From Mycobacterium sp. 852014-52450_SCH5900713 (GTDB lineage: Bacteria > Actinomycetota > Actinomycetes > Mycobacteriales > Mycobacteriaceae): a stretch of 64,000 bases of DNA. The translations under genes and the position numbers were made by a program. Location: positions 82,790 through 146,789 of the forward strand of contig NZ_LZIL01000043.1 in NCBI RefSeq assembly GCF_001667075.1, written 5' to 3'. Under the pieces are notes generated by a model. The model searched no databases, had not been told where the DNA came from, and worked only from the letters and a program-made list of their open reading frames with translations. Shown in pieces: positions 50,303 to 58,025 of the stretch. Within the stretch, counting starts at the first letter, position 1; each line of letters opens with the position of its first letter.

Positions 50303-50346
50303 CGGCGATCGCGAGGGCGGCGAGGCCGGGCGAAGCGGGTCGCCGC
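50302..50346. repeat. Interspersed hairpin repeat, copy 2
   Basis: Starts with the last G of the KstD-like TAG stop. Arms GCGGCGA (50302-50308) and TCGCCGC (50340-50346) are the same as in the copy at 22480-22524, with identical spacing and only a few changes between the arms. It lies between the convergent KstD-like and PadR genes. Probably a bidirectional terminator or a dispersed repeat family. Confidence 0.65.
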
Positions 50347-50354
50347 CATCAGGA

Positions 50355-51038
50355 TCAGTCCGCTTTGCGTTTGGCCTCGACCTGCTTCTCGACCTCACGC
50401 CAGTAGCCGGGCATCGGGCGCGGCTGCCCGAAGCCCCCCTTCGCCGCCTTCTTCAGAATGGCGTCCGCCCCGTCGATGTCCTTCATCAGTTCGAGCGCGA
50501 ATTCGCGCTCCGCGGCGTAGTACTTGGCCGCCCAGCGAAGCGCGATCACCGAATACGCCCATGCGGGTTGGGCCTCGGCGCCGTCGGCGTCCTCAACCGC
50601 CTTGCGGTGCCTGGCCTCGGCGTAGGCGACGTGTTCGGCGAGCAGCTCCTTGAGCCGGGCCGGGTTGCTGAGGTGACCAAACGTCACCCGCAGCAGGACG
50701 CTGTGCTTGAGCACCGGGGGGTCCACCGGGGCGTTGTTGGTCCAGTCGGTGACGGCGGCCATCCCGGCCGGCGTGATCCTGTAGAGCCGGCGGCTGCGCG
50801 GGCCCTCGTCGCGCTCAACGCGTGAGGTCACCAGGCCCAGCCCCTCGAGCTTCTTCAGCTCGGTGTAGATCTGGCTATACGACGGACTCCAGTAGTACAG
50901 ATCGACGCTCCAGTCGATCCACTTTTTCAGGTCGTAGCCGGAGACCTCCTCCTCGTAGGACATCATGCCCAGCAGCGCCCAACTCGTGGCGGCAAGCGCC
51001 GCCTTCGACTGGCCGGTAGGGTCCGGTTCGGAGGCCAC
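50355..51038 (-). CDS. PadR-family transcriptional regulator
   Basis: A 227-residue PadR regulator. The N-terminal winged helix contains ALLGMMSYEEEVSGYDLKKWI and IYTELKKLEGLGLVTSR, and the C-terminal half is a long helical dimerisation region. PadR proteins repress genes for detoxification or aromatic metabolism. It is divergent from the LLM oxidoreductase at 51173 and convergent with the KstD-like gene. GGTTAACAACC at about 51046-51056 in the divergent gap is a weak operator candidate. Confidence 0.88.
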   Translation of the reverse strand: MASEPDPTGQSKAALAATSWALLGMMSYEEEVSGYDLKKWIDWSVDLYYWSPSYSQIYTELKKLEGLGLVTSRVERDEGPRSRRLYRITPAGMAAVTDWTNNAPVDPPVLKHSVLLRVTFGHLSNPARLKELLAEHVAYAEARHRKAVEDADGAEAQPAWAYSVIALRWAAKYYAAEREFALELMKDIDGADAILKKAAKGGFGQPRPMPGYWREVEKQVEAKRKAD

Positions 51039-51172
51039 GGCGCAAGGTTAACAACCCGCGACGAGGATCTGTTTGACGCGGACCGCTGGGCGGGATGCAG
51101 TGTGGTGGGCGATGGTCGCAAGGGATACAGCCGGTCCCCGGGCATGCGTGATGGGCTTTGGAGGAAACCACC

Positions 51173-52105
51173 ATGAAATTCGCGTTCCCCCTGCCCCACA
51201 TGGTGCGCCTGCCGGCGATGACGCAACCCTGGGAGGCCGCGGTCACGGGGCCCGACCAGACCCGCATGGTCAAGTGCGCCGACCGGTGGGGCTACGACAT
51301 GATCGCCGTCCCCGAACATCTCGTCATCCCCACCGAGCACGTCGAGCTGTCCGGGCCGCACTACCTGCACTCGACGGCCGCCCAGGCCTACATCGCCGGC
51401 GCGACCGACCGGGTCGCCGTCAATTCCTGCGTCACCATCCTGCCGTTGCACCAGCCGATCGCCCTGGCGAAGGCGCTGGCCACCGCGGACTGGATGAGCG
51501 GGGGCCGGATGATGGTTACGTTCGGGGTCGGCTGGCTGGCAAGGGAATTCGAGCTCCTCGGGGTGCCGTTCGGCGAAAGGGGACGCATCGCCGACGAATA
51601 CCTGGCGGCCATCGTGGAGCTGTGGACCAGTGACACCCCGCGATTCGAGGGCCGCTACGTGTCGTTCGACGGCATCGCGTTCGAGCCGAAACCGGTTCAA
51701 AAGCCCCACCTTCCGATCTGGATCGGCGGAGACGCCGATGCCGCGCTGCGCAGGGCGGCCAGGTACGCGTCCGGCTGGTGGCCGTTCCTGACGCCACCCG
51801 AACAGATCGCCGACAGGCTCGACTACCTCAAATCCCAGCCGTGCTATGACGGCCGGCCGTTCGAGGTGATGTACGGGCTGAGCACGAACCGGGTCGGTGA
51901 GGGACACGTCGCACGCGACGACCCGGCCGGACGGCCCGGCATGAGCGCCGACGAGATCGTCGACCGGTTGGGCTGGCTCGCCGGCCAGGGCGTGACGGTC
52001 AGCGCCGTACCCATCCCCGCCGTCGGCGGCGTCGACGAATACCTCGACTACGCGCAGTGGGTGATCGAGGAGATCAAGCCCAAAGTGGCCGGACCGATCA
52101 CCTGA
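51173..52105 (+). CDS. LLM-class flavin oxidoreductase, probably F420-dependent
   Basis: A 310-residue luciferase-like (TIM barrel) oxidoreductase. Typical parts are WGYDMIAVPEHL, VAVNSCVTILPLHQPIALAK, SGGRMMVTFGVGWLAREFELLG and PHLPIWIGGDADAALRRAA. In mycobacteria most of these use F420. GGAGG eight bases before the ATG at 51173 sets the start over the earlier frame opening at 51158. It is divergent from the PadR gene and overlaps the membrane protein gene convergently by 8 bases. A role in the nearby steroid-like pathway, for example as a reductase, is possible. Confidence 0.9.
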   Translation: MKFAFPLPHMVRLPAMTQPWEAAVTGPDQTRMVKCADRWGYDMIAVPEHLVIPTEHVELSGPHYLHSTAAQAYIAGATDRVAVNSCVTILPLHQPIALAKALATADWMSGGRMMVTFGVGWLAREFELLGVPFGERGRIADEYLAAIVELWTSDTPRFEGRYVSFDGIAFEPKPVQKPHLPIWIGGDADAALRRAARYASGWWPFLTPPEQIADRLDYLKSQPCYDGRPFEVMYGLSTNRVGEGHVARDDPAGRPGMSADEIVDRLGWLAGQGVTVSAVPIPAVGGVDEYLDYAQWVIEEIKPKVAGPIT

Positions 52106-52976
52106 TCGTCAACCCGCGCTTGCGCACCCACCACACCGCGGTGGCCGTGCCGAAGACCCAGACGCCCACGGCTATCGCCAGGTGCACGAAGCTCTTGGTG
52201 TCGCGACCGAACACCGGCCAGATCATCGCGGGGAGCTTCGTCCAAAGCACCTTGTGCTCGACCCCGTTCATCGGGTCGGCAATGTAGTACAGCGCGTACG
52301 GAAGGGTCAGCACCGTCAGCCAGCTGCCCGTGCGGCGCCGGTTGCCGCGCTGCCGCCAGCGCCGGATCAGCGGCTCGACGCTGACCGGATGCAGCACCGA
52401 GATCAGGTTGCCGATCCCCAGCCAGGAAACGATGGGCACGGCGACGGTAGGGATCGTGATCCCCAGCCGCCCAGGCGTTTCCAGGCACAGCGTCAACGCC
52501 ATGGCCGCCAGCAAGGTGGGCAGCCCGACGATCGCAAGCAGGGCGAGGTTCTTGATCAGCAGGATTCGCCAGAACGGCATGCCGTCGGACAGGCCCGCCA
52601 GGACGCGATAGTGATCGGCGCCGAACAGGTTGGTGGTGGTGACGTCGGCCAGCACCCACGATGAAAAGTAGGTGCCAATCAAAATCACCCAGTCGGTGTG
52701 GTGGCGGCCGATGGTCAGCGGCTGCACCAGTAGCCATGCCGCGGCGAAGATGATGTTGGCGACCACCCCCATCAGCCACGTGCGGGGCGCGGTGAACGCC
52801 CACCGGATCTCCGCGCACACCGCCGCCAGGCCCGGCTTCTCGAAGTCCTTGGCAGCCCGCCGGGCGGCGTCGGGCCGGGGCGCCGACGCGCGCACGGCGG
52901 CGCGCAACGCGGCACGCGCGCGCGGGTGCATCGGCCGCTGCATCTCGGTGGCGATCAACTCACGTGCTCCTGGCAA
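52098..52976 (-). CDS. Integral membrane protein of unknown function
   Basis: A 292-residue protein with a basic, Ala/Arg-rich N-terminal region of about 65 residues, then roughly six hydrophobic segments (from WLMGVVANIIFAAAWLLV to the C-terminal AVGVWVFGTATAVWWV). The arrangement with polar loops resembles ABC-2-type permease domains, but no signature is certain. The start is unclear: TTG 52976 and ATG 52943 are options and the frame stays open further upstream. Convergent 8-base overlap with the LLM gene; divergent from the redox gene at 53027. No ATPase partner is adjacent. Confidence 0.75.
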   Translation of the reverse strand: MPGARELIATEMQRPMHPRARAALRAAVRASAPRPDAARRAAKDFEKPGLAAVCAEIRWAFTAPRTWLMGVVANIIFAAAWLLVQPLTIGRHHTDWVILIGTYFSSWVLADVTTTNLFGADHYRVLAGLSDGMPFWRILLIKNLALLAIVGLPTLLAAMALTLCLETPGRLGITIPTVAVPIVSWLGIGNLISVLHPVSVEPLIRRWRQRGNRRRTGSWLTVLTLPYALYYIADPMNGVEHKVLWTKLPAMIWPVFGRDTKSFVHLAIAVGVWVFGTATAVWWVRKRGLTIR

Positions 52977-53026
52977 TCGATCGATCAGCGCGTGGTCGAA
53001 AACTTCATGCCAGGCAGGATAGCGAC

Positions 53027-54151
53027 ATGAACCGCAAGCGTGTCGTCATTGCCGGGCTTGGAGACGCGGGTGTCCTGGCCGCGATCCGGCTGTCCGGGCA
53101 CGCCGACGTCGTCGGCATCTCCGTCAAGCCCGCGCTGGTCAGCGGCCAGGAACTCGGCGTTCGGCTCTCGCGCCCGGACGATTGGGCCCGCGATTACTGG
53201 ATTCCGTTCGACCGGTTCCGGCGCCTGGACCGGGTGCGGACGGTGCAGGCCCGGCTGACCAGCGTGGACCTGGCCGCCCGCACCGTCCTGGGCAAACGCG
53301 CCGACGGGGCGGAGCTCGCCGAGGAGTACGACGCGCTGATCATCGCGACCGGGGTCAGTAACGGCTTCTGGCGCCGGCCGACGCTGCAATCGGCGACGGA
53401 GGTCGGGGCGGAGCTGCGCGCCGCGCACGACCGGCTGGCGGCCGCCGGTTCCGTCGTCGTCGTGGGCGGCGGCGCGGCGGCGGTGAGCAGCGCGCTCAAC
53501 ATGGCCACCACGTGGCCGGACAAGCGGATCGACCTGTACTTCCCCGGATCGCGCGCCTTGGGTGAGTACCACCCACGAATTTGGGACCGGATTCGCGGCC
53601 GGCTCACCGCCCTGGGCGTGGGCATCCACCCCGGCCACCGCGCCGTCCTGCCCGACGCCTTCGCGGGCGACGAAATCACGGGTGACCCGGTGTCCTGGAG
53701 CACCGGACAACCCCCGGCCTACGCCGACGCCGTGCTGTGGGCGATCGGGCGGGTGCGCCCCAACACCGATTGGCTGCCGCGCGAGCTGCTGAACGAGGAC
53801 CGGTTCGTACGCGTGACCCCAGAACTGCGCGTCCCGGGGCACCCGGCTGTCTTCGCGGTCGGCGACGTCGCGGCGACCGATCCGCTGCGGAGCTCGGCCC
53901 GCAACCGCGGAGATGCGTTGGTGGCCCGCAATGTCCGGGCCGAACTCAGCGGCGGGCGGCTCGAGACCTACCGTGCGCCGACGCGGCGGTGGGGTTCGCT
54001 GGTGGGTATCCAACCCGACGGGCTGGAAGTGTTTCTGCCCACCGGGCACGCGTTCCGATTTCCGTTGTGGTCGGTCGAGCGGGTGGTGATGCCGTGGATC
54101 GTGCGCTGGGGCATGTATCGCGGTGTGCGGGAGAACAATCCGCTCGGCTGA
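53027..54151 (+). CDS. Pyridine nucleotide-disulfide oxidoreductase family protein
   Basis: A 374-residue FAD/NAD(P)H oxidoreductase related to AIF/FSP1 or NDH-2-like enzymes. The N-terminal FAD motif is VIAGLGDAGVLAA, the NAD motif VVVVGGGAAAVSSA near residue 150, and the C-terminal FAD contact VFAVGDVAATDP near residue 285. The N-terminal Gly set GLGDAG is slightly unusual. AGGA lies seven bases before the ATG at 53027. It has no catalytic CxxxxC disulfide. A quinone or electron-carrier reductase role is plausible. It converges on the multicopper oxidase gene 2 bases away. Confidence 0.85.
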   Translation: MNRKRVVIAGLGDAGVLAAIRLSGHADVVGISVKPALVSGQELGVRLSRPDDWARDYWIPFDRFRRLDRVRTVQARLTSVDLAARTVLGKRADGAELAEEYDALIIATGVSNGFWRRPTLQSATEVGAELRAAHDRLAAAGSVVVVGGGAAAVSSALNMATTWPDKRIDLYFPGSRALGEYHPRIWDRIRGRLTALGVGIHPGHRAVLPDAFAGDEITGDPVSWSTGQPPAYADAVLWAIGRVRPNTDWLPRELLNEDRFVRVTPELRVPGHPAVFAVGDVAATDPLRSSARNRGDALVARNVRAELSGGRLETYRAPTRRWGSLVGIQPDGLEVFLPTGHAFRFPLWSVERVVMPWIVRWGMYRGVRENNPLG

Positions 54152-54153
54152 GA

Positions 54154-55611
54154 TCAGGCGCCGTTGAGCAGCAGCATGAGCCCGTAATCCATGTGGATCT
54201 GCTGGTGGCAATGCAGCAGCGACAGGCCGGGCTGGTCGGCGACGAAGTCGACGTCCATGCTCTGGTAGCCACCCAGCATCGCGACGTCCTTGCGCACGCC
54301 GGCCGTCGGCGTGCCGGCGAAGTGGGTGATTTCGAATGTGTGCCGGTGCAGGTGCATTGGGTGCAAGTCGTCGCTGGCATTGCGGAAGCGCAGCCGGTAG
54401 CGCTTGTCGCGCTGCACATTGAGCACGGGTTGGTTGGTGTCCATGGAAAACGGTGTGCCGTTGAACGTCCACACGTTGAACCCGTTGTCAGCGGCGTTGC
54501 GCTTCTCGATCAGCAGCTCGATGGTGTGATCGGGTGGCGGGGCCGGCGCCGGGTTGGGCGGCGCGAACAGCCGGTAATCCCACTTGGACGGCGGGGGCGT
54601 CGCCCACTGCGGATCCCCGCCGCGCCCGGCATATTCGACGACGACGCCCATGCCGTGGCCGCGGTCATCGTCGGACAGGTCGCCCAGCACCCACACCCCG
54701 GGGTTCTCCATGGTGACCACCGCCGAAATGCGTTCGGCCGCACCGAGCCACAGCACGGGCACCGGCGCCGGGTTGGGAACGGGATTGCCGTCCAGCGCAA
54801 CCACGTTGAAGGTGTGCCCGGGCAACGCCAAGCTGCGGGTCTCGGTGGCGCTGCCGTTGAGGACGTGCAGCAGAACCTTTTCGCCGGTCCGCACGCGGAT
54901 GGGATCGCCGTGGCCGAGCATCCGGCCGTTGACGGCGAACGCGCCGTAGCCGACCTCGAAGCCGCGGGGTTCGCCACGGGCCAGCGAGGCCGCCATCGAC
55001 GACTCCCCCCTGGCTTTGAGCTCCGGGTCCTCGTCGCCGGCCAGGAATTCACTGGCCATGTCGCCGCCGCGGCTGAACGCGGGCTCGAATTCCTTCAGCG
55101 TCAGGAAGACCTCTTGGTCATAGGCCCCGGGGTTCTGCCTGGGCTCGATGTAGACGGGGCCGACGAGTCCGGTGTACTGACCGCGGGACAGGTCGGATCG
55201 CGGCACCACATGGGTGTGGTAGAAGCGGAAGCCCGCCGGGCCGGGGACGAAGGAAATCCGCCGCATGCCGTGCGCGGGGATGTAGGGCGTGCCCTCCTCG
55301 GCGGAGCCGTCGACGTCGCCGCCGACGTGCTGGCCGTGCCAGTGCAGCTGCTCGGGGGAATCGGTGTCGTTGAAGACGTCCACCGTCGTCCGCTGACCCT
55401 CTTTGAAGCGCAGCAGCGGGCCCGGAAACTGGCCGTTGTAGGTCAGGGTCGACACGACGTGACCAGGCGCCAATTCGACTGCCCCCGTGCCGATTCGCAG
55501 CGTGTAATCGGCCTTGGCGCCGGGTGGAGCTGGCCGTGCGCACGCGCCCCCGCTAGCGGCGAGCGCGGCCAGGCCGCCCCACTTGAAGAAGTCACGCCTA
55601 GCGAGCGACAC
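54154..55611 (-). CDS. Tat-exported multicopper oxidase
   Basis: A 485-residue laccase-like oxidase. The N-terminus carries a twin-arginine signal (ARRDFFKWGG) followed by a hydrophobic stretch and a Cys (GGACARP) that could be lipidated. Copper ligands are present: HWHG, FYHTHVV, HPMHLH and LLHCHQQIHMDYGL, with Leu in the axial position of the type 1 copper. It would oxidise a metal ion or organic substrate outside the membrane with O2. It starts with GTG one base after the ArsR-ArsC fusion gene stop, so the two are co-expressed. That pairing suggests a metal or arsenic resistance role. Confidence 0.92.
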   Translation of the reverse strand: MSLARRDFFKWGGLAALAASGGACARPAPPGAKADYTLRIGTGAVELAPGHVVSTLTYNGQFPGPLLRFKEGQRTTVDVFNDTDSPEQLHWHGQHVGGDVDGSAEEGTPYIPAHGMRRISFVPGPAGFRFYHTHVVPRSDLSRGQYTGLVGPVYIEPRQNPGAYDQEVFLTLKEFEPAFSRGGDMASEFLAGDEDPELKARGESSMAASLARGEPRGFEVGYGAFAVNGRMLGHGDPIRVRTGEKVLLHVLNGSATETRSLALPGHTFNVVALDGNPVPNPAPVPVLWLGAAERISAVVTMENPGVWVLGDLSDDDRGHGMGVVVEYAGRGGDPQWATPPPSKWDYRLFAPPNPAPAPPPDHTIELLIEKRNAADNGFNVWTFNGTPFSMDTNQPVLNVQRDKRYRLRFRNASDDLHPMHLHRHTFEITHFAGTPTAGVRKDVAMLGGYQSMDVDFVADQPGLSLLHCHQQIHMDYGLMLLLNGA

Positions 55612-55612
55612 G

Positions 55613-56359
55613 TCATCGCCCCCGCGGGTAAGCGTCGAGAACGGGCAGGAGGAAGTCGATGCGCTCGTCCAATTCGCTTGCCACCCTCTCGAATTCGCGG
55701 TAGCCGCCGGCCGACGGATCGGGCAGGCTCCAGTGCATCGTCGTCGCCAGGTGGTGGCCGCGCGCGTACTCGCGGACCTTGTCGCACAGCGTGATCACGC
55801 AGTCGAAGCGACGCCGCGCCACCGCGGTCAACGGTTGCGGCCGCTGCGCTGCGAGGTCGACCCCGTACCGGTCGCGCATGATGCGAATCGCGTCGCGGTG
55901 CAGGTGCGGTTTGGGATGGCTGCCGGCGCTGGCGGCGCGGATGCGGCCCTGGCCCCGTCGCCGAAGCAGCGCCTCGGCCATCGGCGAGCGCGCGCTGTTG
56001 CCGGAACACAGGAACAGCACCGAGCGCGCCGCCGGCTTGGCGACAGGAGTCGGCGCCAGCGCCGGGTGCAGCGCCAGGGCCGACTCGCGGAACGCCCCCG
56101 CGCAGCCCGTCAGGTTCAGCCGGTAGTAGGTGTCGCGACCGTCGAAACTGCTGCGCCGTGCGTCGACGAGGCCGGCCGAGCGCAGCAGCCCCAAGTGATA
56201 CGAGATCAGGTTCTGCGGCTCGTCGACGGCGGCAGCCAGTTCCCGCACCCGGAGGTCGCTGCCCGCCAATTCGGTCAGCAGCGCCCAGCGCACCGGGTGC
56301 GACGCCATTCGCATCAGCGACGGAACCGCCGTCTTGCTCGCCGCCATCCCAGCAGACAT
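55613..56359 (-). CDS. ArsR-ArsC fusion: HTH repressor joined to arsenate reductase-like phosphatase domain
   Basis: A 248-residue fusion. Residues 10-100 form an ArsR winged helix (NLISYHLGLLRSAGLV). Residues 113-245 form a low-molecular-weight phosphatase/ArsC fold with P-loop LCSGNSARSPMAEALL, containing the catalytic Cys, and LPDPSAGG near the end with the general acid Asp. The ArsR part has no CxC in the recognition region, where other ArsR proteins bind arsenite. The ArsC part has ITLCDK but lacks the second Cys of the usual CxxxxxxCP pair. A mycothiol-dependent single-Cys ArsC mechanism would tolerate this. The palindrome at 56363-56378 lies just upstream. ATG 56359; 56347 is an alternative. 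Confidence 0.9.
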   Translation of the reverse strand: MSAGMAASKTAVPSLMRMASHPVRWALLTELAGSDLRVRELAAAVDEPQNLISYHLGLLRSAGLVDARRSSFDGRDTYYRLNLTGCAGAFRESALALHPALAPTPVAKPAARSVLFLCSGNSARSPMAEALLRRRGQGRIRAASAGSHPKPHLHRDAIRIMRDRYGVDLAAQRPQPLTAVARRRFDCVITLCDKVREYARGHHLATTMHWSLPDPSAGGYREFERVASELDERIDFLLPVLDAYPRGR

Positions 56360-56362
56360 TAC

Positions 56363-56378
56363 ATCAAACTATTTTGAT
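56363..56378. promoter_or_regulatory. ArsR-type operator between the fusion gene and the permease
   Basis: ATCAAA-CTAT-TTTGAT is a perfect inverted repeat of the ArsR-box type. It starts 4 bases from the ATG of the ArsR-ArsC gene (56359) and sits 35 bases before the permease start, so one site can control both divergent genes. The close position suggests a leaderless transcript for the fusion gene. Confidence 0.75.
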
Positions 56379-56412
56379 AGGTTGGCCGCTGCGTGCGCGG
56401 TGAGGAGACCGA

Positions 56413-57660
56413 TTGGCCGACAAGAACTCCGGCGAGCTTCGCCGAAGCCTGGGTTTGTTCGACGCGGTGACGATCGGGCTCGGCTCGATGATCGGCGCCG
56501 GGATCTTCGCTGCGCTCGGCCCGGCCGCGCGCGCCGCGGGCTCGGGCCTGCCGCTGGGCCTGGCGGTGGCCGCGGTGGTGGCCTACTGCAATGCCACCTC
56601 GTCCGCGCGCCTGGCCGCCCGCTACCCCGCCTCCGGCGGCACCTATGTTTACGGCCGCGAGCGGCTGGGCGACTTCTGGGGATACCTGGCGGGGTGGGGC
56701 TTCGTCGTCGGCAAGACCGCCTCGTGCGCCGCGATGGCCCTGACCATCGGCTCCTACGCGTGGCCCGCGCACGCGCACCCGGTCGCCGTAGCCGCCGTGG
56801 TGGCGCTGACCGCGGTGAACTACGCCGGGGTGCGGAAGTCGGCCTGGCTGACCCGCGTCATCGTCGCGCTCGTCCTCGCCGTGCTGGCCGCGGTGGTCGT
56901 CGCCGCGTTCACGTCCGCAGCGGGCGACGCGGTACACGTCCGCCCGGCGGGGACCACCGTCGGCGGGGTGATTCAGGCCGCGGGGCTGTTGTTCTTCGCC
57001 TTCGCCGGCTACGCGCGCATCGCCACCCTGGGCGAGGAGGTGCGCGACCCGGCGCGCACCATCCCCCGCGCGATACCGCTCGCCCTCGCCATCGCCCTGG
57101 CCGTCTACGCGCTGGTGGCCGTGGCCGCGCTCTCGGTGCTCGGGCCGCGGCGCCTCGGTCAGGCGACGGCGCCGCTCGTCGACACGGTGTGGGCCGCCGG
57201 GACGGCCTGGCTGGTTCCCGTCGTCCAGGTGGGGGCTGCCGTCGCGGCACTGGGCTCCCTGCTGGCGCTGATCCTGGGCGTCTCGCGGACCACGCTGGCC
57301 ATGGCCCGTGACCACCACCTGCCGCACGCTCTCGCAAGCGTGCACCCGCGGTTCGGGGTCCCCCACCGCGCCGAACTGCTGATCGGCCTCGTGGTGGCGG
57401 TCCTGGCCGCGACCGCCGACCTGCGCGGCGCCATCGGGTTCTCCTCGTTCGCCGTGCTCATCTACTACGCCGTGGCCAACGCCTCCGCGTTCACCCTCGA
57501 GCCCGACGAGGGCCGCCCGCACCGCGCGATCCCGGTGCTCGGATTGGTCGGGTGTGTCGTCTTGGCGTTCGCGATGCCGCCCTCGTCGGTGCTGTCGGGC
57601 GTGACGGTGCTGGGGTTGGGCGTCGCCGCCTACGCGATTCGGCTCGTCCGCGCGAAGTGA
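56413..57660 (+). CDS. APC-superfamily amino acid/amine permease
   Basis: A 415-residue membrane transporter of the APC superfamily with about 12 hydrophobic segments. The first helix motif GLGSMIGAGIF, SGGTYVYGRERLG and the GFSSFAVLIYY region are typical. It starts at TTG 56413 with GAGGAG five bases upstream. Because it shares the operator at 56363-56378 with the ArsR-ArsC fusion, it may be induced by the same signal, possibly to move an amino acid, thiol precursor or organoarsenical. That substrate link is inference. Confidence 0.88.
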   Translation: MADKNSGELRRSLGLFDAVTIGLGSMIGAGIFAALGPAARAAGSGLPLGLAVAAVVAYCNATSSARLAARYPASGGTYVYGRERLGDFWGYLAGWGFVVGKTASCAAMALTIGSYAWPAHAHPVAVAAVVALTAVNYAGVRKSAWLTRVIVALVLAVLAAVVVAAFTSAAGDAVHVRPAGTTVGGVIQAAGLLFFAFAGYARIATLGEEVRDPARTIPRAIPLALAIALAVYALVAVAALSVLGPRRLGQATAPLVDTVWAAGTAWLVPVVQVGAAVAALGSLLALILGVSRTTLAMARDHHLPHALASVHPRFGVPHRAELLIGLVVAVLAATADLRGAIGFSSFAVLIYYAVANASAFTLEPDEGRPHRAIPVLGLVGCVVLAFAMPPSSVLSGVTVLGLGVAAYAIRLVRAK

Positions 57661-57678
57661 GGGTGGCGCGCTGATTCG

Positions 57679-57690
57679 ATAAGTGCTTAT
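57679..57690. promoter_or_regulatory. ArsR operator overlapping the arsR promoter
   Basis: ATAAG-TG-CTTAT is an inverted repeat directly followed by TATA-rich sequence (about 57688-57693) that could be the -10 box. It ends 8 bases before the arsR ATG at 57699. The position fits autorepression of the arsR-ACR3-arsC-arsI operon by its first gene product. Confidence 0.68.
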
Positions 57691-57698
57691 ATAGAAGA

Positions 57699-58025
57699 AT
57701 GTCGAATCAACAGGTGGCATGCTGCCCGACCCTGGGGACGGCCGCGATGGCCGAGTCCCAGGCCGCCGAGCTGGCGACGATGTTCAAAGCCCTGGGCGAC
57801 CCCGTGCGCCTGAGGTTGTTGAGCCTGATCGCCAGCCACCCCGGCGGCGAGGCCTGCGTCTGCGAGATTTCGGCGACCTTCGACCTTTCGCAGCCGACGA
57901 TTTCCCATCACCTCAAGTTGCTGCGCTCGGCCGGGCTGCTGGACTGCGAGCGACGCGGCACCTGGGTGTACTACTGGGTGATTCCCGCCGCGCTGCAGCA
58001 ACTTTCGTCGGTCTTGAAGCCATGA
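57699..58025 (+). CDS. arsR: ArsR arsenite-responsive repressor
   Basis: A 108-residue ArsR/SmtB winged-helix repressor. Cys8-Cys9 lie near the N-terminus (QVACCPTLG) and Cys53 and Cys55 in ACVCEI at the start of the DNA-binding part; the recognition helix is LSQPTISHHLKLL. The combination resembles the Corynebacterium glutamicum ArsR, in which an N-terminal Cys pair and one further Cys bind arsenite. Release from DNA by As(III) would switch on the operon. It overlaps the ACR3 gene by ATGA. It is similar to M. tuberculosis Rv2642. Confidence 0.93.
   Translation: MSNQQVACCPTLGTAAMAESQAAELATMFKALGDPVRLRLLSLIASHPGGEACVCEISATFDLSQPTISHHLKLLRSAGLLDCERRGTWVYYWVIPAALQQLSSVLKP

Noticed and set aside
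51046..51056. GGTTAACAACC as a PadR operator
   Set aside because: Arms of only four bases; too weak to list as a feature without binding data.
53737..55794. 685-codon plus-strand open frame
   Set aside because: Overlaps the redox gene in another frame and is antisense to the multicopper oxidase, which has all its copper motifs.
56359..57720. 453-codon minus-strand open frame
   Set aside because: Antisense to the APC permease; its sequence is rich in His, Arg, Gly and Gln with no hydrophobic or catalytic pattern.
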